49,470 bases of DNA from the NCBI GenBank assembly GCA_013002885.1, contig JABDLS010000026.1, positions 1 to 49,470 on the forward strand. The letters are read 5' to 3'. Source of the stretch: Gemmatimonadota bacterium. GTDB lineage: Bacteria > Gemmatimonadota > Gemmatimonadetes > Longimicrobiales > Gaopeijiaceae. Made by a program: the position numbers and the translations under genes. The notes under the pieces are model-generated. The model did not search any database and was not told the DNA's origin. It worked only from the letters and a program-made list of their open reading frames with translations. Of this stretch, positions 1 through 8,400 are shown in pieces; the first letter of the stretch is position 1; every line of letters begins with the position of its first letter.

Positions 1-387
1 GGCGCGCTCCTCGACGACCCCGCGGATATCCTCCGATCCCAGGGAGAGAACACGAGGTCCGCCAAGCGCATCGAATTCACCGACACGGGCCAGATATCCG
101 CCCTGGCCTCGACGGTGAAGAAGTATATCCAGGAGGCCGTGGCTGTGGAGGAGGCCGGCCTGAACGTCCCGAAGACGGACATCGAAGAGCTTGCGATGCC
201 GCCCGAACTGGAGCAGCGCCTCCGCGACGACGCCGAGTACCGCGATGCGTTTTCTGCCCTGACACCGGGCCGAAAAAGGAGCTACCTGCTACACATCGCC
301 GGAGCCAAGAACGCGGAGACGCGCCACCGGCGGGTCGAACGATGCCGGGCGAAAGTCCTGGAGGGAAAGGGATTCAACGAGCAGTGA
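1..387 (+). CDS. YdeI/OmpD-associated family protein, 3' part (5' end outside window)
   Basis: The reading frame is open from base 1 to the TGA at 385-387, so this is the C-terminal 128 residues of a gene that begins upstream of the window. The visible segment starts GALLDDP and keeps the family pattern: a GENxRSAKRIxF stretch, then a helical AYI/KKYIQEA segment, and near the end LTPGRKRSYLLHI followed by GAKNAETR and a VERC...LEGKG tail. This C-terminal signature is typical of YdeI-like proteins (DUF1801 relatives; bacteriocin-protection/OmpD-associated family), whose biochemical role is poorly defined. A GTG at 115 could start a shorter protein, but the family-like sequence upstream of it makes that unlikely. 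The gene is convergent with pilC, with only 11 bases between the stop codons. Confidence 0.8.
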   Translation, partial: GALLDDPADILRSQGENTRSAKRIEFTDTGQISALASTVKKYIQEAVAVEEAGLNVPKTDIEELAMPPELEQRLRDDAEYRDAFSALTPGRKRSYLLHIAGAKNAETRHRRVERCRAKVLEGKGFNEQ

Positions 388-398
388 TGGGGCGACCG

Positions 399-1601
399 TT
401 ACTGCACCGCGTTGATCATGTCGAAAATCGGCAAATACATCGCCACGATCATGCCACCGACGATCACGCCGAGCACAACGATCATGATGGGCTCCATGGC
501 GGCGAGCAGCGCCTCCACAGCAGTGTCGACCTCGTCGTCATAGAAGTCGGCGATCTTCGTCAGCATTTCGTCGAGCCCACCGGTCTGCTCACCCACATTG
601 ATCATCTGGACGACCATCGGTGGAAACACGCCCGATTCCTTCAAGGGGCCGGCGATCGTCTCACCACCGGCGATGGACGCTCGCGATCCCATCACGGCAT
701 CGTGGATGACCCGGTTGCCAGCGGTCTTGGCCGTGATCTCAAGGCCCTCGAGAATGGATACACCCGACGAGACCAGCGTGCCGAGCGTTCGCGTGAAGCG
801 CGCCACCGCCGACTTCCGCTGGAGGTCGCCGAGGATGGGCATGGCCAGCAGGATCCGGTCGATGATCAACTGCCCTTGATCGGTCTGGTAGAACTGCCGG
901 ATCCCGACGACCAGGGCGATGACCCCCGCGCCACATGCCCACCAGTAGGCCTGGAGGAAGGCCGACATCCCGATGACGATCTGCGTCGGAATGGGTAGAG
1001 GGATGCCCGCGGACTCGAACATCTGTTGAAACGTCGGAATGACGAAGATGAGTAGAATGACGATGGCCCCACCGGCCACCGAGAAGATCACCCCAGGATA
1101 GATCATGGCGCCTTTGATCTTCCTGACGAGGGCGTCGTTCTTCTCCAGGAAGGTCGCCAGACGCAGCAGAATCGTGTCGAGGATACCACCGGCCTCACCG
1201 GCGGCCACCATGTTCACGTAAAGCTCGGTGAAGACCTTGGGGTGCTTCCCCATGGCGTCGGCCAGGGTATGTCCCGACTCCACGTCGTAGAGGACTTCGC
1301 CAATGGTCTTCCGAAGCGCCTCGTTTTCGGTCTGTTCCGCGAGGATGTCCAGACTCTGCACCAGAGGCAGGCCCGAATTGATCATCGTCGCGAACTGACG
1401 CGTGAAGATGACGATGTCCCGGGTACCGATTCCGGTGCCGAAGGAGATGGAGAGGTCCTTGGGCTTCTCGCGCACCGAGACGGGGATGAGCTTCTGCCTG
1501 TGGAGATGGGCGAGGACGTCGTCCTTGCTGGGAAGGTCGAGCTCACCGGTCTGCATCTCACCACCGGAGGCGGGGCGGGCACTGTAAGAAAACGTAGGCA
1601 T
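399..1601 (-). CDS. pilC: Type IV pilus inner-membrane platform protein PilC (T2SS GspF family)
   Basis: This 400-residue protein is the usual length for PilC/GspF, the polytopic inner-membrane platform that couples the PilB and PilT motors to pilin assembly and removal. The N-terminus (MPTFSYSAR) is the common small soluble start. Two homologous T2SSF helical domains follow (about residues 65-190 and 270-390), each with the hallmark FTRQFATMINSGLPLVQSL or FTRTLGTLVSSGVSILEGL segment. Membrane stretches lie near 170-190, 220-240 and 370-395. The ATG at 1601 is used. It is the last gene of the pilB-pilT-pilC run, 31 bases after pilT. No pilin or pilM-Q genes are in view, so they must lie elsewhere. 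Confidence 0.95.
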   Translation of the reverse strand: MPTFSYSARPASGGEMQTGELDLPSKDDVLAHLHRQKLIPVSVREKPKDLSISFGTGIGTRDIVIFTRQFATMINSGLPLVQSLDILAEQTENEALRKTIGEVLYDVESGHTLADAMGKHPKVFTELYVNMVAAGEAGGILDTILLRLATFLEKNDALVRKIKGAMIYPGVIFSVAGGAIVILLIFVIPTFQQMFESAGIPLPIPTQIVIGMSAFLQAYWWACGAGVIALVVGIRQFYQTDQGQLIIDRILLAMPILGDLQRKSAVARFTRTLGTLVSSGVSILEGLEITAKTAGNRVIHDAVMGSRASIAGGETIAGPLKESGVFPPMVVQMINVGEQTGGLDEMLTKIADFYDDEVDTAVEALLAAMEPIMIVVLGVIVGGMIVAMYLPIFDMINAVQ

Positions 1602-1632
1602 GTCCTGGAGCTACCTCTCGACTGCGTTGGGG

Positions 1633-2754
1633 TTACTCACCGGGTACCGGCTCGCCCACGGCCCGCAGGAGCTCGTTGGGGTCGCCGGAGCGCTTGAGTG
1701 CTTCCTCGAGGGTGACTTCACCCTTCATGTACAACATCTGCAGCGCATCATTCATGGTCTGCATGCCGTGCTTCTTCCCGGCCTGCATGAGCGAGTAGAT
1801 CTGGTGGATCTTCTCGTCGCGAATAACCGCTCGGATGGCCGGTGTGCACATCATCACCTCAGCCGCCACGACGCGTCCCTTCCCTTTCGCCTTCGGAATG
1901 AGCGTCTGGGTAATGACCCCCTCCAGGACGAAGGCCAGCTGGGCGCGGACCTGTCCCTGCTGGTGGGCCGGGAAGGCGTCGATGATGCGGTTGATGGATT
2001 CGGCGGCAGAGTTCGTGTGCAACGTCGCGAAGACCAGGTGACCGGTCTCCGCGATGGTCAGGGCGGCCCCGATGGTCTCCAGGTCCCGCATCTCACCGAC
2101 GAGGATGACATCGGGGTCCTGACGAAGGGCATACTTCAACGCCGCGCGGAAGCTCTGGGTGTCGGCTCCCACCTCCCGCTGATTGATCATGCACCCTTGA
2201 TGGCGGTGAATGAACTCGATGGGGTCTTCGATGGTGATGATGTGACCCCTCTGTTCCTTGTTCACCTTGTCGACCATCGCCGCCAGTGTAGTCGACTTCC
2301 CGGATCCGGTCGGGCCGGTGACCAGCACGAGACCACGCGGTCTATCCGCCAACTGATTGATGATGGGCGGAAGGCCGAGCTTCTCGATGGAGATGATCTC
2401 GTAGGGGATCTGGCGGATGGCCATGGCGACACATCCGCGCTGCTTGTACACGTTGCCGCGGAAGCGAGAGAGGTTCTGGACGCCGAACGAGAAGTCCAGC
2501 TCGTCCTCGGTCTCGAAGCGCTTCTTCTGGTTGTCGGTGAGAATGGAATAGGCCAACGAAAGCGTGTCTTTCGGTGCCAGGACCTTCTTGATGTTCGAGT
2601 CGTGGAGGTCGCCGTCTACTCTGACCTGAGGGGGATTCCCGACGGTTACGTGGAGGTCGGATGCGCCTCGTTGGATCATCTCCTGGAGGAGCACTCGGAG
2701 GTTCACTTCCTGCTGCTGAGCCTGCTGTCCTGCCGGTGCGGCCGGCTGGTTCAT
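1633..2754 (-). CDS. pilT: Type IV pilus retraction ATPase PilT
   Basis: Hexameric AAA-like secretion ATPase that powers pilus retraction, twitching and DNA uptake on the cytoplasmic face of the inner membrane. Visible motifs are Walker A GPTGSGKST (about residues 147-155), the Asp box ITIEDPIEFIH, Walker B region DPDVILVGEMRD, the His box TGHLVFATLHTN, and AIRAVIRDEKIHQ, the PilT-type AIRNLIRE signature near 306-315. These distinguish it from PilB. The family-like length is 373 residues. I chose the ATG at 2754, which follows GGGGAGA at good spacing; the in-frame TTG at 2778 would add eight residues and is less likely. A Gln/Ala-rich N-terminal tail precedes the PAS-like N-terminal domain. 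It lies 34 bases after pilB. Confidence 0.95.
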   Translation of the reverse strand: MNQPAAPAGQQAQQQEVNLRVLLQEMIQRGASDLHVTVGNPPQVRVDGDLHDSNIKKVLAPKDTLSLAYSILTDNQKKRFETEDELDFSFGVQNLSRFRGNVYKQRGCVAMAIRQIPYEIISIEKLGLPPIINQLADRPRGLVLVTGPTGSGKSTTLAAMVDKVNKEQRGHIITIEDPIEFIHRHQGCMINQREVGADTQSFRAALKYALRQDPDVILVGEMRDLETIGAALTIAETGHLVFATLHTNSAAESINRIIDAFPAHQQGQVRAQLAFVLEGVITQTLIPKAKGKGRVVAAEVMMCTPAIRAVIRDEKIHQIYSLMQAGKKHGMQTMNDALQMLYMKGEVTLEEALKRSGDPNELLRAVGEPVPGE

Positions 2755-2788
2755 GGATCTCCCCTGACCTTCGTTCAAGCGGGCGCCG

Positions 2789-4510
2789 CTAGTCGGCGAC
2801 CGTCGTTTCCTTGATCACTTCGTCGAGGGTGGTGGTGCCGCGCTCGACCTTCTTGAGACCGTCCTCGCGGAGGGTCAGCATGCCTTCCGACTGAGCGAGC
2901 TGCCGTAGCTCGTCGGTCCCCATCTCGTTCATGATGGCCTTTCTCAGGCTCGACGACATGATCATCACCTCGTAGATCCCGCTGCGGCCCTTGTACCCCG
3001 AGCCGCCACACTGATCGCACCCTTCCCCCTTATAGAAGGTCGTGCCGTGGGCCCAGTCCAGATCGACCTTGGCCGACTTGAGGTACTCTTCCTCGTAGGT
3101 CGCTTCCTGCTTGCAGTTGCCGCAGATCCGGCGCGCCAGCCGTTGCGCGGAAATGAGGTTGAGGGCTGACGCCACGTTGAACGGCTCCAGACCCATGTCG
3201 ATCATTCGCGTGATGGTGCCGGGGCAGTCGTTCGTGTGGAGCGTCGAAAGCACGAGGTGACCGGTCAGGGCGGCCTTGATGGCGATACCGCCCGTCGAGA
3301 TGTCACGGATCTCACCGACCATGATGATGTTCGGGTCCTGACGCAGGAACGCCTTCAGGGCCGCAGGGAAGTCGAGGCCGATCTCTGTCCGGACGAGTAC
3401 CTGGTTGATCCCGTGGAGGTTGTACTCCACCGGATCCTCGGCTGTCATGATGTTGGTGTCGATGGTGTTCACCTGCGACAACGCCGAGTAGAGCGTCGTC
3501 GTCTTTCCCGACCCGGTGGGGCCGGTGACGAGGACCATGCCGTAGGGCCGGGAGATGGCCCACATGAAGTCCTTTTCGGCCTTGGGCTCGAAGCCGAACT
3601 TCGTCAGATCGAAGGTCAGGTTCCCCTTGTCGAGGATACGCAGCACGATCTTCTCGCCGAAGATCACGGGCAGCGTGGACACCCGGAAATCGACCACCTT
3701 GTTGCGCATCTTCAGCTTGATGCGCCCGTCCTGGGGCACACGCCTCTCGGCGATGTTGAGGTCCGAGAGGATCTTGATGCGAGAGGTGAGGGCCGCCTTC
3801 ATCTTCATGGGCGGCTTCATGACCTCCTCGAGCGAACCGTCGATGCGGTACCGCACCCGCATCTCCTTCTCGTACGGCTCGATGTGGATGTCGGAGACGC
3901 CCTTGCTGACGGCGTCGGTAAGGAGACCATTGATGAACTTCACGACCGGTGCGGAATCGACCTCCGCGGCCAGGGCCGAGTAGTCGTCGTCGTCCTCTTC
4001 CTCGATGACCTCGACGTCGTCGAAGTCCTCCCACCCCTCGAGCATCTGGTTGATCTGCTCTTCTTCGCCGATCCCGTAGTAATTCTCCAGGTGCTTTCGG
4101 AGCGTGTATTCGCCGACGATGACCGGCTCGATCTCCAACTTGGAGATGAACTTCAGGTCGTCGATGGCCGAGAAGTCTGTGGGGTTGGTCATCGCAACCG
4201 TGAGCATCCGGCCGACCCGGCGGAGCGGGAGTACCATGTGCTTCTGGGCGACGTTCGAGGGGACGAGCTTCAGGATCTTGGGATCCACCGTGATCTTCTC
4301 GAGATCCACGGCAGGTACCCGGTACTGCTTGGCCAGCATCCTGGTGAGCTCTTCTTCCTGGACGAAGCCCAGATGCACCAGGGCATACCCGATGCGGTGC
4401 CCGGACGTCTTCGCCTCGGCAAGGCCCTCCTTGAGCTGGTCTTCGGTGATGAGCCCTTCCTTTACGAAGAGGTCTCCGAGTCTGAGCTCCTGCGCGACCT
4501 TTGCAGCCAT
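2789..4510 (-). CDS. pilB: Type IV pilus assembly ATPase PilB (GspE family)
   Basis: Extension motor of the type IV pilus. The protein of about 573 residues starts at the ATG at 4510, preceded by AAGGA eight bases away; the in-frame extension to 4642 lacks support. An N-terminal MshEN/T2SSE-N domain (about residues 8-155) begins LGDLFVKEGLI, the type that in relatives binds cyclic di-GMP. An acidic linker rich in Asp/Glu (about 164-176) follows. The ATPase core carries Walker A GPTGSGKTT (about 330-338), Asp box MTAEDPVEY, Walker B IIMVGEIRD and His box TGHLVLSTLHTND. A zinc-binding four-cysteine module is present, with CxxC at about 463/466 and 498/501. It heads pilB-pilT-pilC, and a structured leader lies upstream. 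Confidence 0.95.
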   Translation of the reverse strand: MAAKVAQELRLGDLFVKEGLITEDQLKEGLAEAKTSGHRIGYALVHLGFVQEEELTRMLAKQYRVPAVDLEKITVDPKILKLVPSNVAQKHMVLPLRRVGRMLTVAMTNPTDFSAIDDLKFISKLEIEPVIVGEYTLRKHLENYYGIGEEEQINQMLEGWEDFDDVEVIEEEDDDDYSALAAEVDSAPVVKFINGLLTDAVSKGVSDIHIEPYEKEMRVRYRIDGSLEEVMKPPMKMKAALTSRIKILSDLNIAERRVPQDGRIKLKMRNKVVDFRVSTLPVIFGEKIVLRILDKGNLTFDLTKFGFEPKAEKDFMWAISRPYGMVLVTGPTGSGKTTTLYSALSQVNTIDTNIMTAEDPVEYNLHGINQVLVRTEIGLDFPAALKAFLRQDPNIIMVGEIRDISTGGIAIKAALTGHLVLSTLHTNDCPGTITRMIDMGLEPFNVASALNLISAQRLARRICGNCKQEATYEEEYLKSAKVDLDWAHGTTFYKGEGCDQCGGSGYKGRSGIYEVMIMSSSLRKAIMNEMGTDELRQLAQSEGMLTLREDGLKKVERGTTTLDEVIKETTVAD

Positions 4511-4711
4511 CCACCCGATCCTTATGCGAGTCCCAGGCGCGGGGAGTGCCGCGCCCGCGTACAGAATACTTGTGCGGCACTCCTGGGTACAAGATTCGTC
4601 TCGCGGCGGCAAAAGTGTAGCCGGACCCGAGGAAGCACCCATCGCCGGGAGGGGCCACCCTGCGGCGGGTCAGGCCACTGGTTGTCGTGATTCGGCGAGG
4701 CCGGGGCACCC
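4511..4711. other. Intergenic region between comEA-like gene and pilB
   Basis: These 201 bases separate the stop of the HhH protein from the pilB start. They hold the inverted repeat at 4532-4587 and the pilB ribosome-binding site. I see no convincing gene and no clear sigma-70 or sigma-54 promoter. The pilB promoter presumably lies here, because the gap is much larger than any within the pil run. Confidence 0.5.
4532..4587. repeat. Nested inverted repeat in the pilB leader
   Basis: The bases ggagtgccgc (4543-4552) and gcggcactcc (4574-4583) form a perfect 10-base inverted repeat around a 21-base loop. Outside them cccagg (4532-4537) and cctggg (4582-4587) can pair as an outer stem, with an asymmetric bulge and a two-base overlap of the right arms. 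It sits 22 bases upstream of the pilB start, so in pilB mRNA it would fold close to the ribosome-binding site, or at DNA level could be an operator. No U-tract follows on either strand, which argues against a simple terminator. Confidence 0.5.
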
Positions 4712-5407
4712 TCATCGGCGGCTTCCGACGGTGACGTGGGACCGCAGCCGCGACAGTGTGCTCGGGCCGATTCCACGAACCCGCAGGAGATCGTCCAGGG
4801 AGTCGAAGGGGCGAACGGTTCGCTCGGCGAGGATGCGACCGGCGAGGGCCGGCCCGATTCCAGGCAAGGTCTGGAGGGCCGACACACCGGCCCGATTCAC
4901 GTCGATGGGCCCACGACGCTGGAGGACGCCGCCTCCACTATCGGCCGGTTCACGCCCTCCACCTGACGGCGAACGCCGGTCGGCTGGTCTGGCGTGCAAA
5001 CGCCTCATGCTCTCAGCCCGGACCCAAGGTCGGATGCGTTCCAGTGTCGACGGCCCGATGCCGCGCACCCTCAAGAGGTCGTCGGCCTGCCGAAAGACGA
5101 TCCCCGAGTCCCGGGCGGTAATAATCGCCTGTGCCGTCGCCGGCCCGATGCCAGGAAGGCGATCCAACTGAGCTTCATCAGCAGCGTTCGGGTCGATCCG
5201 CTCGCCCTCCGTCAACGGGCGCGCCCGCTCCTCGGCCTCGCTGAGGGCGGCGGCCGTCGCCGCCTGATGGGCGGGCAGAGCGTTCGAGCCCCCCGCCATG
5301 GACGCGGCCGGGTCTGAGCGCCCCACGGCGGCAGACCACCGAAGGACACTGATCCCCAGGAGGAGGACGGCGGCCCTCAGAAGGGCCCGATGTTCGACGT
5401 CGCGCAT
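4712..5407 (-). CDS. ComEA-like protein with two helix-hairpin-helix modules
   Basis: A 231-residue protein with an N-terminal hydrophobic segment (about residues 8-22, probable membrane anchor or signal) and two ComEA-type (HhH)2 modules. Module one is about 71-130 (IDPNAADEAQLDRLPGIGPA ... RGIGPSTLERI) and module two about 168-226 (IDVNRAGVSALQTLPGIGPA ... RGIGPSTLSRL), joined by a Gly/Ser/Arg-rich linker. Ordinary ComEA carries one such module and binds incoming double-stranded DNA in the periplasm during transformation. The duplication could give two DNA contacts. It lies between sprA (63 bases upstream) and pilB, which suits a role in pilus-driven DNA uptake. ComEC is not in the window, so that role is inferred. 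Confidence 0.85.
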   Translation of the reverse strand: MRDVEHRALLRAAVLLLGISVLRWSAAVGRSDPAASMAGGSNALPAHQAATAAALSEAEERARPLTEGERIDPNAADEAQLDRLPGIGPATAQAIITARDSGIVFRQADDLLRVRGIGPSTLERIRPWVRAESMRRLHARPADRRSPSGGGREPADSGGGVLQRRGPIDVNRAGVSALQTLPGIGPALAGRILAERTVRPFDSLDDLLRVRGIGPSTLSRLRSHVTVGSRR

Positions 5408-5470
5408 GGTTGATCCTCGACCCGGTCGGTGGGCGGTACCATGCCGTTTCTAGCCACCGTCGCAGACCCG

Positions 5471-8400
5471 TCAACGAATCGGGAGCGACCCGGCGGCGAA
5501 GTCGAGCTGGCCGAAGAGGCCGACCTGGAACTGGGTCGAGCCGGTCTGCTGGCCGACGAAAGACTTACGGTCGTCGAAGCTGATCTGGATGCCGAACTCG
5601 AAGCCACCAGCGCTTGTGTCGGCCGAAAGACTCGCCGTGCGTGTCACCTGATCGATGAAGTCGACGCACTCATCCCCTTGAGCCGTGATCCGGCAGTCGA
5701 CCTCGCTGGTATAGGCCCCGATGAAAGACAAGCGGATGGGACGATCCAGTCGCCGCGCCAATGCAGAGGCCGGTAGAAGCTGACTGCTCACGGAGATCCG
5801 GTGACTCTGCTGCTCCCGACGGGTGCTCCCGGTGGGGTCCTCACCTCGCCCGGACCGGAAGGACCCCCGGTAGCTGGTCACCAGGGTGCGGAGCCACTGG
5901 ATGGAGAGGTCGAGTGGCACCCTCGTATCGGAATCGAAACGTCGCTGGAGTGCTCGTCCTCCGAACTCGATCTCCCGCGTGGTACGAACGATACCCGCCG
6001 ACAGATTCACGGCCTGGATCCCGGTGAATGACGGCGGTCGGAGCGTAGGCAGCGTCGCCTGCACCTCCGGCCAGGTGCGCTGAGCGATGTCCTGGGCGCT
6101 CCGTGTATCGAGGGTCGTCGCGTCGGAGATCTGGTAGGCAACCCGGACGCCTGCACCTCCCGGGAGGGTCAATCCGGAGCCTAGACGCCAGCTCGACCGG
6201 TCGGTGAGAGACGCCGCCGTGTCCTGGCCGATGAAACGGTATCGGTCGACGCCGCCGAAGCCGAACTGGTATTCGAGCCTGGGATCGATGGGATCCCGGT
6301 TGAAGCGCGAGGTGATCCCGTCACGATAGGTCGCCGACAACGGTTGGACGGCACTCATGACACTCCTCAACTGCGCGATGTCCGGGTCTTCTCCCTCCAC
6401 GGGTTCGCCGAACCAGGCTCGGGCCACGCCGGCGGGGCTCAAAGCGAGAGCCACCCCCCAATCCCGTTGGCCCCTGGCATTCCTGGCGAGCACCAGAGTC
6501 GTGTCGGCTCCTCGGGGGGGTCGCTCCACGAAGTTCGTGTTCCGTTCGGATCGATAGGACGTGCTCCAATCGAAGTCTGAGCGGAGCCAGTCGAAGAGGG
6601 ATGGACGGAAGCCCAGCGCCGTCCGGAGGAGCCGATTCGTTTCCCAGCCGAGGTCCACACCCGCCACCTTCGCTCGCTCCGCGGCGATGAGGGCCTGAAC
6701 CTGGTCGCCCGTCGCCGACTCCTCCGGGGGCAGGAGATCGCGGACGGTCAGGACCGCCAGGTCGGCCGTGAGGGGGGGCAACGGCCGCAACCGGATGTCC
6801 GCGGCGGTCTCCACGAACTCACGGGGTGCCAGGGTCGCCGCCACGTTCTCGGTGTCGACGTCCTCGATGATGCGCTCGAACCGGAAGATCCGGGCGTCCT
6901 GCTGGAAGTAGGAGGTGCCGAAGGAGACCCGCTCAGGGGTCAAGCGCAATTCCGCCTCGGCGACCTTGTCCTCCAGAAACCCCGGAAGGATGGTCCGGAC
7001 GGCACTCTTGGCGAAGTCGGGCACCAACCCGACCTCCCTCGGTTCGGGCTCGCGGTACCAACCCACCCCGGCGTCGAATGTCTTGGAGTCGCTTTCCGTC
7101 GTCACCGTCGAGCCGTCGGCTGTGCTGTACGAGGCACGGAGATCGAGGCCGTCGACGAGGAAGCCGAGCACGGGGTTCGCCGTCTCCGTACGCTTGCGAA
7201 GTGACATCCCGACCCGGCGACGGCTCGCCTTCGTATCCCGAAGGCGGGCGATCCGGTCCGCCCGGACATCCGAGTCGGAAAGGAGGACCGGGTCCTGGCT
7301 TGCTCGGGACATCTCGAACGTCACCGGCATGTCGAGACCCCACTCGGTGGGAAGCCAGCGATCCGCGGCAAGGCGGCTATAGAGGGAAAGCGTCTGGTCA
7401 TCCTGATATGTCGGGTCGTCCCGGAGCTGCCGGAAGAAGGCCCCCCGATTGGTCATGCTCAGCCGCGTGGTGATGACCCCCGCGCCATCCAGCTCCACGT
7501 TGACCGCGCTGGCCACTCCAGCCTCTCGCACCGGCTCGGCGAGGCGAAGCTCGTCGATCCAGACCTCGCCGCTCGCCGGGGCCAGCGTCTCGTTCCATAC
7601 GCCCAGGGACAGCTCCCTGACCGAGGCCAGGTTGGGGGCGCGACCGCGATCGGCAAGAACCACCGCGTAAGTCGAGTCGGCGGACCACACCTGCACCGGC
7701 GGATCACCCGGCGCCCTTGGAGCGAAGGAGAGCTGCTCTTCGGCCTGACGCCTCAAGTCCAACCAGACGTCGAAGTCGACGACGACCTCGGGCAGCCAGT
7801 CCGCCTGAGTGACCCCCCCGCCCGGCGGAGCCGGAAGGGGAGTCCGATACAGGTAGAAGTTGTCCGGGTCGCTTCCGACCTTGAAGTAGAAGTAGTTCGG
7901 GGTGTTCGGTCCGAAATCTCCTGCCCGGGCCACCACCCAAAGCCGGGCCTGACGGTACGTGAGGAAGTCCTGTGGGCGCTGGGGAAAGCGGTAGTAGACC
8001 TCGGCCCGTGCCTCGGAGGGGATGTCTTCGAAGGTCACCCCCAGGGACTTCTCGTTGAATTCGATGCCTTGTCCTCCCAGGGCCTGGGTGGGATCGACGA
8101 GCTCGGCGAGAACCCCAGGAGGTGACTGGTACGCATCACCTTCCGTGACCCGGGAGATGGAGGCCACCTCGACCCGGCCACCCACGGACAGGGTATCGCC
8201 GATGATGCCTTCGAGGACGCCCTCACCGTTTCGCTTGATCCACCGCGATCCCACCAGGCGCATTCGGGCGAGCTGCACCTGCCCGGACCGCCCTGCTGCC
8301 GTCACCCTCAGTTGGCGGACCGCTCGGAGGTCCGCCTCGGAGATGACGCCTCCAACCTCCACCCCCGCCCCCCCTCGAATGGGAATGCGATAGAGCTGGA

